From the NCBI GenBank assembly GCA_012934845.2, contig WNNJ02002717.1:496001-560000 (forward strand): a stretch of 64,000 bases of DNA, in the 5' to 3' direction. This document shows positions 35,747-47,070 of this stretch, piece after piece. The number at the start of each line of letters is the position of its first letter. The stretch's first letter is position 1. Source of the stretch: Pomphorhynchus laevis (Eukaryota; Acanthocephala; Palaeacanthocephala; Echinorhynchida; Pomphorhynchidae). The translations under genes were made by a program, and so were the position numbers. The notes under the pieces are model-generated. The model was not told where the DNA came from, ran no database searches, and worked only from the letters and a program-made list of their open reading frames with translations.

Positions 35747-38700
35747 ATGGAAAAGGCGGATTTTGGTAAGAGTTTTAACTGTTTTGCTGCTGTAACAGAT
35801 CAAGAGGTAAGCGTTTTATCGTCCAATTCTAAACAGGATGCGGGGGTACTTCCCCCATCCCCAAACAAATAAACTTGGTGATTATTACTTTAAACCAGCC
35901 TATTGCTAGATATAATCTTTTCAATACCTACTTCGTCTCTTCGTAAATGATCATAATAACCGTATTTTGTTGAATTCTGTTCGTTTGTACGATTCTAGTA
36001 TAAAGATTTCTTTTACAACTACCGATCTAGCCAACAAATACAGTAATTTTTTCGAGAATAATCTTATATACTTAGGAAAGTTGGAATTTAAGCCTATCCA
36101 GCCTTCTGTTCAAATAACTAATTTCTCTCCTCACTTAGAGGTGGAGGATTTGAACTTACTGAAAACTCTACAAACTGTCGTAGGTTCGTCCGGTGAAAAG
36201 TAAAGCCTGTCATGATTTTACCGATTACCTTTTGCTCTGTTGACTCCGGCCATGCTGAGATTCTAGCCATGTCTGCATCTAACCCCTTCCTGGGGTATAA
36301 TCTGAGATTTTCTATCTTAGAAGAAGATAACATGACCTACCCTTACTGCAATGCATGTCATCAGTGGGGGCATTGGGGGTCTACATGCACTACTCCGAAA
36401 ATTTGTGAAGTATGTAGCTCCGACTCCTGTGTAAGCCTTCTGAAGGGGGCGAAATGCGAGGCTCCCCCTGTCTGCTCGAATTGTAAAGGTGACCATCCCG
36501 CATGGTCCCGGAAGTGTAATTATTTCATAAGCTATAGAAGAACATACATGAGCCAAGCTCCTAAATATGCAAAACCGTCTACTGATTCAGTCTGCGTTGC
36601 AGCTTCCAGGATGAGGATAAGGACATTATTCGGTTACTAGATTCCAATAAGAGGAGTATCCTCAGCGAAATAAATTGTTTGCTTTCTAATCCATTGTCCT
36701 CACTTTTCACATCTACGGAAATACCCATGCAATTTGTACCGGAATCAAAGAAAGGGGACGTCAGTCCACACTATTGCCCCTGTTAAAGTAGGAAAGATGC
36801 ATAAACAGAGAAAGGCATCCCTGAGAAATGAAGATAAAGCCCGTGGGCAAGTGCCTAGTCTGGACGGCGCTAGTGGTGGAGGGGGTAACCCTTCCACCCC
36901 TAGCTCCGTCAAGGGTTGAGGCAATCCCACGCAGCTGACCTAACACAATGCAGAGTACTCGTGAGCCTTTTTCACTGAATATCCTTCGGTGAAATTCGGG
37001 AGGAGCTTCTGCCCTTAGACTTCTATCTGATAGATATGCAGATGTTATAGTCCTTCAGGAGACGCGGTCTATCCGTCTCCCCCAGGACATTACTCGATTT
37101 ATCCCTAAGCATGTATATTCCCACTATACTCCGTACATAACCCCACCTCACTCCTCTTCATCTCAAGGACTCTTGACCTTAGTTAAATGCTCTTTAAGGT
37201 CCTCCCTCCTGCTAAATTACTCTTGTCCTGCCCTGTCTTGTCTAGTAGTTTCACTCGTTAAGAACGGTAAACGCCTCAGTCTAGCCAACGTATACATTCG
37301 TCCAGGAGAGATTCACAAGAACCGTGACCTTCTGGATGATATTATCGATAGCGGCTATGACATGGTACTAGGTGACTTCAACGACAGAACTGGTCGTTGG
37401 ATTAATGCTGATCTCCGCAGAGCCAGGAACGGTTATTTTATTCACAAACCACCATCCCCTACCTTTCATTGTACATCAACGAATTCACTCCTCGACTTAT
37501 TACTGCTCCATGAGAGGTGGTTGTTGAAACCCCACTGTACGGAGCAGTCGCGACAACATCTGTCCACCTCTCATGACTTGATTCGTTGGCGGATAGAAGA
37601 GATACGCTGCTTCGAAGGAGATTTCACTTTGATCCAATCAGAGTAGCTTTTTTCATGCAGCTATCAAACGCTTCCCCCGAATTGGTAATGAGAGTCTAAC
37701 CGAATTTAATTCCTACCTCTCTTCGCAAGCTACCGCGATGCTTTCGACTACGTACAAAGGTCGTGTTTACAGTCCCACCAGACAAAACTCAAGACCTTAG
37801 CGTATATGCTCCGTCTTCCCAATCTCTCTGCTTCTGCCAGGCAAGTTCTCTCGAAAGAATATTGGGGCACTAAATATAGGCTCCAACTTGGTAAGGATAG
37901 GACAAGCATTGCTTCCCTTAATCCAGCTCAGTCTTCGTTCTAGAAGATATTCAAGAAGGAAAAGTTTGTCTGTTGGAGGGATAGAGCATTGGGCTGGATT
38001 GGAAAAATAGGTCTTGACAAAGTTTTGAAGGAGTCACTATCCTACATAATTATGGAGCCACTGAATTACCTCAACCAATCTGGCCTTGGGGAGATTTTAG
38101 GAGTAGGGATCTATCTGTCGCAGATATCCTTTACTCCTGGGGACCTCTTCCGGGCAGCTCCAAATTCGTCGCTCCACTCTCTTCTCGTGTCTGCCAGCTT
38201 TTGTCAGCCGAACAAAGAAGAGAAGTGACCATCACTATGCTATTAGCCGCCCCATCCGACATGGCCGGCATTAACATTAGTAGACGTACATTTCTACCTA
38301 AGAAAAATCCGGTCTCTTGTCCTAAAGACCTGCGGTCCATATTGATTCAAATTCCCTGGTCTCGATTTAGAAAAAGCGCTTGAGCATAGAATCCGCGATC
38401 ATCTGAGTAGGCGAAATCTAATCCCATCTGGTTTCCATGGGTTCGTCAAAGGTCGCTCGGTCCATTCAGCAGTAGGTGAAGTTCATCGGTTTTGTCAGGA
38501 GAATAGTCATCAATTTACTGTCGCGACTTTCCTTGATTATTCCGCTGCATTTGACCACATATCCATTCCCTTTGTTATCTCTTCTCTCAGGTCCCTTGGG
38601 TTGCCTGCGAGAATTGTTAATAGGGTGGAGATACTGCTGTACACAAGCGTTATTACTATAAAGACGACCCTGATGCGCGTCAGTTCTACCCTATTATGGG

Positions 38701-39530
38701 TGTTCATCAAGGCTATTCTCTTTCTCCAATCTTATTTTTTGCTACCTCCATTGAACTCTTTAAAATATTTAAAGGCGAACAACGTCTAGTGGTATACGCT
38801 GATGATACCACATCCCTATTCTCTGGACACAGGTGCAAAGACGTAGTCTCGGACATCAGCCGATTCTTTTTAAGATTAAGAGACCAGTTAAACAAGTCCA
38901 ATATTATTTTAAACTTCGCCAAATCGCAGGTAGTTTCTTTCATGGCGCTTCTACATCAAAGCAAAAACTTAAGAGATTAGCACTCTCTGCACTCTCCTCC
39001 ATTTTGACTAATAAACCCCTCCCTGTATTCACGAGTCCAGTAAAATACCTGGGGTTCACCGTTACGGCGAACTGGTCGGCGAAAGCTGACCTGGATAGAC
39101 TTAAACGTATCCTGAAGAGAGCTAGGGTGGCTCTGAAACGGGCTCAGCATCTGTCATTGAAAGGGAAACCCCAAGTGCGCCGCTATGGTACTTGGGCTAT
39201 CTCGGGATTAATCTTCTTTTCTAGAGAACGTCGCCCACAGCAAAAGCTAAGGTTTCTTAAGCTGCTCATCTCTCGTTTACCCATCATAGTCACCTCGATT
39301 GGACTCTTCTGGGGGGTGAAAGACCCCGGGTGGTTTAGTCGTAAGGCGGCATGTTGGATTGGTTGGAGGGCTCAGATCCTACTGGACCTGAGGCCATTAA
39401 GAATGAAGACTTTACTGACTGATCATATAGTTTTTCTGCTGTGTTTTTGTCTTCTTAATTGTCATTTAACCATTATTAACCCTTGCATTATTTATAAGAA
39501 AATCGTTATTAGTATTAACATAAAATAACG
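35747..39530 (+). mobile_element. LINE copy B: zinc-knuckle ORF1 and EN-RT ORF2
   Basis: Best preserved member of this family. ORF1 begins at the ATG 35747 (MEKADFGKSFNCF) and includes a cysteine/histidine zinc-knuckle region in the frame 36212-36637 (YCNACHQWGHWGSTC, ICEVCSSDSC, VCSNCKGDHPAWSRKC). ORF2 starts near 36948 (MQSTREPFSLNILR), where an in-frame TGA replaces the expected tryptophan soon after. Endonuclease: YADVIVLQETRS, then VYIRPG, MVLGDFNDRTGRW and LLDLLLLHERW in the frame 37173-37643. RT: FLDYSAAFDHISIPFVIS (about 38530), MGVHQGYSLSPILFF and VVYADDTTSLFSG (YADD near 38794-38805). The C-terminal frame 38833-39525 carries VKYLGFTVTANW. ORF1 and ORF2 each have several frameshifts. 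ORF1 zinc knuckles together with an APE endonuclease fit the I/R1/Jockey group. Confidence 0.9.
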
Positions 39531-39579
39531 TTAATTTAAAACATTAATGAAAGCAACAGATGGAATTTTGTTTATCCAA

Positions 39580-39911
39580 TTTTATTTCTAAGATGAATGA
39601 CAATAATAGAAAATTGCCTAACATGAATAACTTATTAAAGTCTAAACATTTATCTAGTAGAAAGTCAATAGTTTATAAAATACCTTGCTCGAATCGCGAC
39701 TTTGTTTATATTGACCAAACTGGGTAATGTTTATCTAAAAGAATCAAACAACACGTCCTACAAAATGGAACTGTTTATAATACCATTGCTCAGCATTTCA
39801 CATCACTTAATCACATGGTTGATTTTCAGAACGTTACTGCATTGTCTTACGAAAGCAATTATTTATCACGTATAATAGAAGAAGCCTTTTTTATGGCTTG
39901 TGAATCTAACC
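39580..39911 (+). mobile_element. Penelope-like GIY-YIG fragment interrupted by hAT
   Basis: Reads SIVYKIPCSNRDFVYIDQTG, then LSKRIKQHVL and, in the frame from 39815, FQNVTALSYESNYLSRIIE with EAFFMACESN. This is the PLE endonuclease C-terminus. It stops abruptly at the start of the hAT terminal repeat at 39912. The copy is broken. Confidence 0.75.
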
Positions 39912-39931
39912 CAGGGGTCTCCAAACTACGG
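39912..39931. repeat. hAT terminal inverted repeat (one end)
   Basis: CAGGGGTCTCCAAACTACGG followed by CCCGCAGGCC is the typical end of this hAT group (CAGGGGT..CAAACT.CGGCCC). Confidence 0.75.
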
Positions 39932-42120
39932 CCCGCAGGCCACATCCGGCCCACTGACAGATTTTTTCTGGCCCGCGGAGAGCTAGCATACTTGAAAACT
40001 CCTTTTATAGCACATTTTTTAGCAAATTAACTTAAGTTCACTGAAGTATTCAAATTTTATGTTGAATAATTATTAAGATAACATCTATATTGACATGGTC
40101 CTGGGCTAACTACTAATAACATTGTTGTAGGCTTATTGTTTTTGTTCTTGTAATAAGTTGGATAAAGAAACACGGAATTGTAATAAGTAAAGACATGTAT
40201 TATATGCAGAATATTTAACTTCAGTATATAATAATTAACAAATTATTGAAATGAATCCAACTAAATTTCATATATTTTAAATTAAAACACAACTTATTAC
40301 ATGCATAATGACATATCAAATACTAATGAGATTTATGTAACTGAGATTTTCCACTGATAATAGTTTTAAGCTGTGGACTAATTTTACTTGTACCAATTAT
40401 TAAAATGGATTTAAGATTCTCGTCGGTTAATTTAGATCTGTAAGCATTTTTTATGTACTTCATTTTGGAGAAGGTCTTCTCACACAAATAAGTAGTGCCA
40501 AAAACAGAAAACAGCCCACGAGCAAATTTATGCAAATTAGAAAATTGTGGCAGTGGAAGACTCTTATAAAATTCCAACAATGATGAGTTTTGATATTTGT
40601 TCTTAATTATATCACTGCACTGTAGATCAATCATTTCAATTTGAAGTTCAGAGGCCAGGGTTGCAATGTCAGCATCAAAAGGATTCTGGAAAATCTTAAC
40701 TTGATTCGCAATGAAATCAAAGTCTGAGAAACGCGTATCAAAATTTGTTTTCAAAGAACTCAAAGTTTCGATTGCAAAATCTATAGGAAACTCAGTCTTA
40801 GTGGTGTGGCTGAACATTTTACGTTTTAAAATGTGAAAAACATTTGCTTCGTAGTTGTGATTGAAACAGTATCAATTTCTTCCGGAATGATTCGATATTA
40901 GTGTATAAATCAGGAAGATTCTGGTCTTCTCCTTGCAATCTCAAATTCAGTTCGTTCACATGTTTTGTCAAATCAACATAGAATGCAAACTTCCACAGCC
41001 ATGCGTTGTTTTGTAATTCAATAACATGGCGATGCTTTTCATTCAAAAAAATTTCGATCACTGCTCGAAGTTCAAAAAAGCGCTGAAGGACTTTCCCACA
41101 ACTAAGCCAACGTACAGCAGTATGATAAAGCAAGTCATTTTCTCCAATCTCTTCAATAAATTGTCGGAATTGTCTATGATTCAGCCCAAAAGTCTTGATA
41201 AAATTAACGGTTGATATGACTGGTTTCAGAACTTCAGACATATTCAAATATTTTCCGCACAAAGACTGTTGATGAATGATACAATGTAAGACTAATGATT
41301 TTGAACCACCGTCATTTTCTACAGCCTTTGACACAAGAGCGACTACTCCTTTATCTTTCCCACTCATGTTTTTGCCACCATCAGTTGTAATATATTTCAA
41401 GTTTTTCCATCGAAGGTTCTTTTGATTAATGGCCATTTCAACTCCTTTAAAAATATCTGCCCCAGTAGTTGTACCATGAATACTATACATATCAAGAAGT
41501 TCTTCATGCATTTCATAGCTTTTATCTACTCCTCGATTATAAATCAACACCAGAGCAGTGTCTGTCATCCGTTGACTCATCCAAGGCCAAAGAAAACCAC
41601 TCAACATGTCCATTTTTGTCGAACAGTTGAGAGGATATATTTCCAGCGATGTTTTCTACCCTTCGAGTCACAGTGTTCGCCGACAAGCTGACAGTTTTTA
41701 ATGAATTTACATTTTCAGGCCACATTTATTCGGCTACTGCATTTATGCATTTTTTAATCATTTCTCCATCGGTGAATGATTTTCCACGTTTTGCTATTTC
41801 AAGAGCCACACGAAAGCTGACAGGAGTTGCTGCCTCTTGTTCAGTTTTGAGTTTTGTAAATGAAGATTGCTTCGATTTCAATCCGCGCTTCATTGCTCCG
41901 AATTTTTCTGTCCGCGAACTTCCTGTATATTTTGAGTAATTTTCAAAATATTCTGCTTCATAATGACGTTTAATGTTATATTCTTTGAGAACGGCTATGC
42001 TCTCATTGCAAATCAAACACAGCGTCTTGTTACTGGACTCAATTACGAAATACTGAATGCTCCACTGATCTTTAAATTTTCTGCATTCACTATCAATTTT
42101 TCGCTTCTTTTCCATACTAC
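39912..42120 (-). mobile_element. hAT DNA transposon, nearly complete transposase
   Basis: Transposase on the minus strand, ATG at 42115, about 595 residues. Order: BED-like zinc region (WSIQYFVIESSNKTLCLIC, NIKRHYEAEY), DDE core pieces (WFSLALDESTD, YITTDGGKNMSG, LHCIIHQQSLCGK, HTAVRWLSCGKVLQRFFELR) and the hAT dimerisation end (SVFGTTYLCEKTFSKMKYIK, YRSKLTDENLKSIL). Three breaks: an in-frame TAA at 41728-41726, a one-base frameshift near 41560 within the DESTD motif, and a frameshift near 40860. The 3' end carries the terminal sequence CAGGGGTCTCCAAACTACGG at 39912. The resemblance to the GTF2IRD2/ZBED-related hAT transposases of animals is clear. The opposite terminal repeat was not found, so the far boundary (beyond 42120) is open. 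The low number of breaks suggests fairly recent activity. Confidence 0.9.
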
Positions 42121-42124
42121 TAAA

Positions 42125-43820
42125 TCACACATAAGAGCAACAATTAAATAAAAATACTGTTACAAAGATGTCTTAAATTGAAACACGCACAACCACGTTT
42201 TAAGGAGGTACGCACTATTTTATTTCACAACGGTATCATAGAACTGACTTGTGGTTGTGCCACTAGCCTTCTTATATATATTCCAATTACTGCCATCTAG
42301 AAGTGTGTGTGTGAAAGACAGTAGAGCTTTCTCGAACAAAAGAGATTATTCTGTACGCGTTATTAGCGCCATCTATTGGAGATAGAAGGTACTGCCAATT
42401 TCCGCTTGCATCCATCAGATGAAGTGTCACGTTACTTCTCATGATTCGTACTCTACGGCTGATGCATAAATTACAGATAATGACAGAAAATTAATAATTT
42501 GCAGTAGATGCGTTTTGCGGACTTTAGTCCGATTTGCAGCCTTTTTTAAACGTCGCGTACTTTTTCAGATTTTTTTTCATAAGTAGACTATTCCACTTTT
42601 TACCACCGGCAACAATGACAATATGGTTTGGCCCTCGGAACTTACTGGAGTAATAAGTATGGCCCTAAGGCTGGATGATGATGGCAGTTGCCATTGAAAT
42701 ATTGAATAATAGTTTCCTTGTTTTATTTTCCTTTGCTCTTAGAAATTAAAATTTGCAAATTTAAGGAAATGGATAACTTAAATATCTTTAATTGAAATTA
42801 TGATGACTTCATTCTGCACGTTGATTTAACCCTATTTATGAGTTAATAATAGTACACTACATTAATTTTATTCTAACGGTGATTTAATTGAAATCAGAAA
42901 TGATTTCAATTAAATTTGCAAAATGTAAGACGAAAGTTTTTCATTAAATCTAATTGCTAATAAAGTAGACGAATCGAGTGATCGTTAGCCAACATTAAAA
43001 GGACCGAAATGTGAAGCGTGGGTAGTTGATCAGTAGCTGATGAGGTTCATCGATACTAAAATGTAGCGTACTGCTGTTATATAAATATTAGTGAATTAAC
43101 ATGCAGAATTAAGTCATCATGATATAAGCTATAAATATAAAATATTAGATAATTATTTGCTATTTATTATTTATTTACTTTATTTTCAATAATTATGTAG
43201 TATAAAATACATAGACTCAGTTAACTGATCTAATTGATACGCTGATCTAATTCACAGTTCTGATTTCGCTACAAAGTTTCATTATTACTGGATTAATTTT
43301 AATTGAGCGAATTTTCAATTATCAAATTGAATAAATACAGATTGTTTAGTCCTGTCGATTACATGTTCTCTTGCTGTTTTTATTTTTACATATTTCGTAA
43401 ATTGCTTACAGGCAAGCTGATCGTTCTATTAAATTAGGTTAACAAAAATGTTTTAAAATGACCGATTTAAACATAAATGCAGCTAATATTAACGAATACT
43501 GTTAGCTATTAATCAACCATCTAATATATCTTGATTATTAAACGGGTTCTAGAATTTAAAGCGGTATACATTTAGAAAATAATCTTCTAGAATCGGTAAT
43601 TGTTTAATTTAAAAATATCTTCATATTTCTGATATTAAATAGTTGAATTTAAAAAAATAAATAGTGTATTGATTGAATAATTGAATTAGTTTCTAAACAT
43701 TTTTTGCTCATTCGATTGTTCTCGTTCCTGAAACTTGTTGTTTATTTAGCAGAGTTCAGAAAATCTAAAATGACTTTTCCTGTGGAATGCTGCGTTATTT
43801 AAAGTCAAATTTTCTATCGA
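42125..43820. other. no gene; perfect foldback
   Basis: 42125-42450 is less AT-rich and includes AGCGCCATCTATTGG and a TATATATATTCC stretch; it may be hAT 5' sequence or another repeat. A perfect 15 bp foldback (ATTTAATTGAAATCA, loop GAAA) is at 42882-42915. The remainder up to the COQ2-like gene is AT-rich and should hold its promoter, but no element is distinct enough to name. Confidence 0.5.
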
Positions 43821-43829
43821 AATTTATTA

Positions 43830-44732
43830 ATGAATAAGCTTAGAAGTCTAATGAAACTCGTTCGTTTTAATAAGCCCGTTCCAAATTTCACATTGATATG
43901 GCCTGGCTTATGCGGACTGGCCATTTACGACGTACCAAGTTTCGAACAAATTGGCTTATTTACATGTGGTGCATTAGCAATGAGATGTATAGCGGTCACC
44001 GTTAATGATGTTGTCGATGCGGATGTAGACCAGAAGGTATTGAGGACCAATCAACGCCCAATAGTGAAGAAGGAATTAAGCGACGGTGAAGTGATGACCT
44101 TTCTTACCGCTCAATTAGGTGTTGCTTCTCTGTTGTACATTCAACTGACTAGACCCGCCCAATTAATTGCCGCTTCGAGCCTGATACCGATGTCAATATA
44201 TCCATGCACTAAATTATGCACATATTTCCCTCAGCTGTTTCTGGGATTGACAATAAATCTCGCTTTACCTATAGGATGGTGTCATGCATCAAATCTGTGT
44301 ATAACGTCCGCACCACCGTCGGTTTTTCTAGCGTACACCGGATTTGTGGGTTGGACATTGATATACGACACAGTCTATGCTACAATGGACGTAAATAATG
44401 GTGATAAAGAAGCAAATGTGCAAAGCATAGCTCGACATTTAAGCCAACCATCACATTTAAAGGGTTTCCTTCATGTATGTAATCTGCTAAGTTCAGCAAT
44501 GTTCATGCTTTCTGGATACTACGTTCAAAGTGCGGAAGTATATGTATATATTACATCGATACTAACAAATCAAATTATTACACACTTTAACATTCACAAT
44601 CTCACAGCTGGACTGAACGAATCCGTTGAAAGATTTTTTCTTTTAAGTTGTTTATCAACATCCCTTGTGTTTTTTGGTTTAATATTATCTAATCAAAAGT
44701 CCAAGGTAAAAATACTTAATGTTGCAGAATAA
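43830..44732 (+). CDS. COQ2: 4-hydroxybenzoate polyprenyltransferase-like (COQ2 family)
   Basis: 300-residue UbiA-superfamily membrane prenyltransferase. COQ2 attaches the polyprenyl tail to 4-hydroxybenzoate in ubiquinone synthesis at the mitochondrial inner membrane. The N-terminal block LMKLVRFNKPVPNFTLIWPG aligns with the start of the catalytic domain. The first Asp-rich motif is NDVVDADVDQKVLRTNQRPI (N59, D60, D63, D67), and the second is YDTVYATMDVNNGDKE (D180, D187); YFPQLFLGLTINLALPIGW lies between. About eight hydrophobic segments are visible. The frame is uninterrupted and intronless. Compared with human COQ2 (about 370 residues) it lacks the N-terminal extension that holds the mitochondrial transit peptide, so an upstream exon may exist or the protein may be short. 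The start is the first ATG in frame, context TTAATGAAT. AATAAA lies about 100 bases after the stop. It is the only clearly intact host gene here. A related UbiA enzyme is the main alternative. Confidence 0.9.
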   Translation: MNKLRSLMKLVRFNKPVPNFTLIWPGLCGLAIYDVPSFEQIGLFTCGALAMRCIAVTVNDVVDADVDQKVLRTNQRPIVKKELSDGEVMTFLTAQLGVASLLYIQLTRPAQLIAASSLIPMSIYPCTKLCTYFPQLFLGLTINLALPIGWCHASNLCITSAPPSVFLAYTGFVGWTLIYDTVYATMDVNNGDKEANVQSIARHLSQPSHLKGFLHVCNLLSSAMFMLSGYYVQSAEVYVYITSILTNQIITHFNIHNLTAGLNESVERFFLLSCLSTSLVFFGLILSNQKSKVKILNVAE

Positions 44733-44831
44733 CAATTGTATTGTTCCCGATGTTAATTTAAGATAAATGTATAAAAATAAGAAACAACTGTCATCATTAT
44801 TTTAAGAAATAACTAAATGTCAGATGTAATT

Positions 44832-44837
44832 AATAAA
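44832..44837 (+). terminator. AATAAA polyadenylation signal of the COQ2-like gene
   Basis: Canonical hexamer 100 bases downstream of the stop codon. Its use is inferred from position. Confidence 0.6.
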
Positions 44838-44999
44838 ACACATAAAATCGATATCGCAGATACTTGATGTTATGCAGATTTTAATTTTGATGTTTGAAAT
44901 TCGATAAGTGTTTGCATCTAAGTAAAATTTCAACAAAATTTCTTCCAACCCGAAAAAATTCGATTTAAATTTTCTGTAATATAGTGCTGAATTCTTGTT

Positions 45000-45135
45000 C
45001 TAATAGTGATAGCAGTCAGCTGAATCGACAGAACATAGCAGATGGGCCAAATACATGCTAATGACGTATTTTCTCTAATACAATCTGATTATCTAGTATA
45101 TTATTCGAATACAAAGTGTATTATTCATTTTAATA
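45000..45135 (-). repeat. partial copy of the stem element and its upstream hairpin
   Basis: On the minus strand: hairpin AAATACGT-CATTAGC-ATGTATTT (45071-45049), then CTGCTATGTTCTGTCGA from 45041. The second half of the closing stem is lost. It belongs to the family at 46.0, 47.0 and 48.3 kb but lies in the opposite orientation. Confidence 0.6.
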
Positions 45136-45357
45136 ATGAATTTAATTTATATTTATTTTAATTCTCAGTAAAACTCTGAAAGAAATTCACTAAGTGCACG
45201 CTCATCCACCGGTGACCAGCCTAACATCTGGTATGGTTTGCGTAAGCAGTGGCTTCACTGGACATCACGTGTGCTATCGTGTCTTCCTTCATCAGCTTAC
45301 TAAGGTTGATGAGCAACATGCTTGTTAATAAGCAACACGCTTGTATACAGCTGAAGC

Positions 45358-45441
45358 ACAATGCACGAGCAAAATCTCACAGTCTACAATGCATGAGCAA
45401 AAGCTCACATGCTACAGAGCACGAGAAAAGCTTAGCGCAGA
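45358..45441. repeat. 28 bp minisatellite, three units
   Basis: Units at 45358-45385, 45386-45413 and 45414-45441 share ACAATGCA(C/T)GAGCAAAA and CTCACA. It lies within the region whose inverted relative is at 33.5 kb. Confidence 0.8.
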
Positions 45442-45625
45442 AGCTAAGATTCGTCACTCCACATATAGTGGTTATATGAATTGAAAACTATTGGTGACGT
45501 TATATTAGTAAACTGATAAGAAAGACGTTATTGATATAACGTTATTATTACGTTTCTTGTTATTAATAAGAAAGACGTTATGAACAAGCTTAGAAAGTAT
45601 ATATCTTGATATGAGCATTAAATTA

Positions 45626-45655
45626 ATATCAATTAAAATTACTTTTAATTGATAT
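45626..45655. repeat. perfect foldback, 13 bp arms, 4-base loop
   Basis: ATATCAATTAAAA, loop TTAC, TTTTAATTGATAT. The homologous site in the sister copy near 46260-46290 is an imperfect palindrome. Confidence 0.92.
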
Positions 45656-46028
45656 CGTAAAGATGACATTTAAATTTACAGGAAACATATTTTGCATGAG
45701 CATTCATGCATACCGTATAATATAAAATATAATACATAAAATAATGGAATTTTAGGAATGGCAACTATTTGTAGCGATATTGGTTTTCTTCAAAATCATT
45801 TAAATAATTTTATAAATGCATATTTTAAACTAGGTTACTATAAAAATACCATCAAACAGAAAATAGTAAAATATATAAATCAACACAATAATATTACAAA
45901 TATATTTAAACTCTTAAGTGGCAAATTTTTATGGATTGATAATAAATAATATACTTTGTATTAGAATAAGATACCATATAATCAAATTTAATCATAGGAA
46001 ATACGTCCTTAACACGTATTTGAACACG

Positions 46029-46078
46029 CTGCTATGTTGGGTAGAGGAGTTAGGGGCCGAAACCTGATACCATAGCAG
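46029..46078 (+). other. conserved stem element, copy A
   Basis: CTGCTATG (46029-46036) pairs with CATAGCAG (46071-46078). Inside are TTGGGTAGAGG and GGCCGAAACCTGATAC (GAAAC at 46059-46063). The hairpin AAATACGT/ACGTATTT precedes it at 45999-46021. Confidence 0.7.
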
Positions 46079-47021
46079 TTCCCCCTGATGACCTCCAATC
46101 CTTATTCTGATACATCGTCTGTTATTTATTAGTCAATTCATGAAAATATAGTTTATTTATTTCATTCAATAAGCAAACAAATTTATCCACTTAGCCTCAT
46201 TCTTAACAAAATCAATATTAATGATAAAGAAGGTGCATATCTAGATATGAACATTAAATTAACATTAACTAAAACTACTGTTAATTTATATCGTAAAGAT
46301 GACATATTAAAATTTACAATAAACATATTTTTGCATGAGCATTCTTGCATACCATTTAATATAAAATATAATACATTAAATAATGAAATTTTAAGAATTG
46401 AAACAACATGTAATGATATTGGTTTTCTTCAAAATCATTTAAATAATTTAATAGATGCATATCTTAAACTGGGTTACTATAAAAATAACATCAAGCACAA
46501 AATAGTAAAATATATAAATCAACACAATAATATAAAGAATAAATATAAACTCTTAAGTGACAGTGATCCTCCTCCTAAGTTCAAAGTAAAAAATGGAACA
46601 AATTATTTATTTCTTAATCTAATATTTTCTTAATAAATGTGAACTTATACAAATCAGCACTATTTAATATAATGACAAAAATTTGTTTAAAAAACATCAT
46701 CCTCATTAAAATAAATACATTTTCGTATTATGGACTTCATTCCATAAATTTTAAATCTGTCAATTATAAAAGTTAAATAATTTAATAGATGCGTATTTTA
46801 AACAGGTTACTATAAAAATACCATCAAACATAAAATAGTAAAATATAAATATCAACAAAATATTATTAAAAATAAATTTAAACTCTCAATTTTTTTATCA
46901 AATGTCGTTGTTTCGAACAAATATCGTTGTTATGATAATAAAATAATAAAATATATAAATAGCAAAAATAGTAAAATATATAACCAACACAATATTATTA
47001 AAATATTGGAAATATACCTAG

Positions 47022-47070
47022 CTGCTATGTCGGGTTGAGGAATATGGGCCGAAACCTGATAGCATAGCAG
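47022..47070 (+). other. conserved stem element, copy B
   Basis: CTGCTATG (47022-47029) and CATAGCAG (47063-47070) enclose TCGGGTTGAGG and GGGCCGAAACCTGATAG. The upstream hairpin is absent here. Confidence 0.7.

Noticed and set aside
42159-42435. Solo LTR with a TATA-like promoter
   Set aside because: No matching second LTR, no convincing ends and no target duplication; may equally be hAT 5' sequence.
42580-42680. Right-hand terminal repeat of the hAT element
   Set aside because: Only a short GTTTGGCCCTCGG resemblance; it does not match the complement of the left end.
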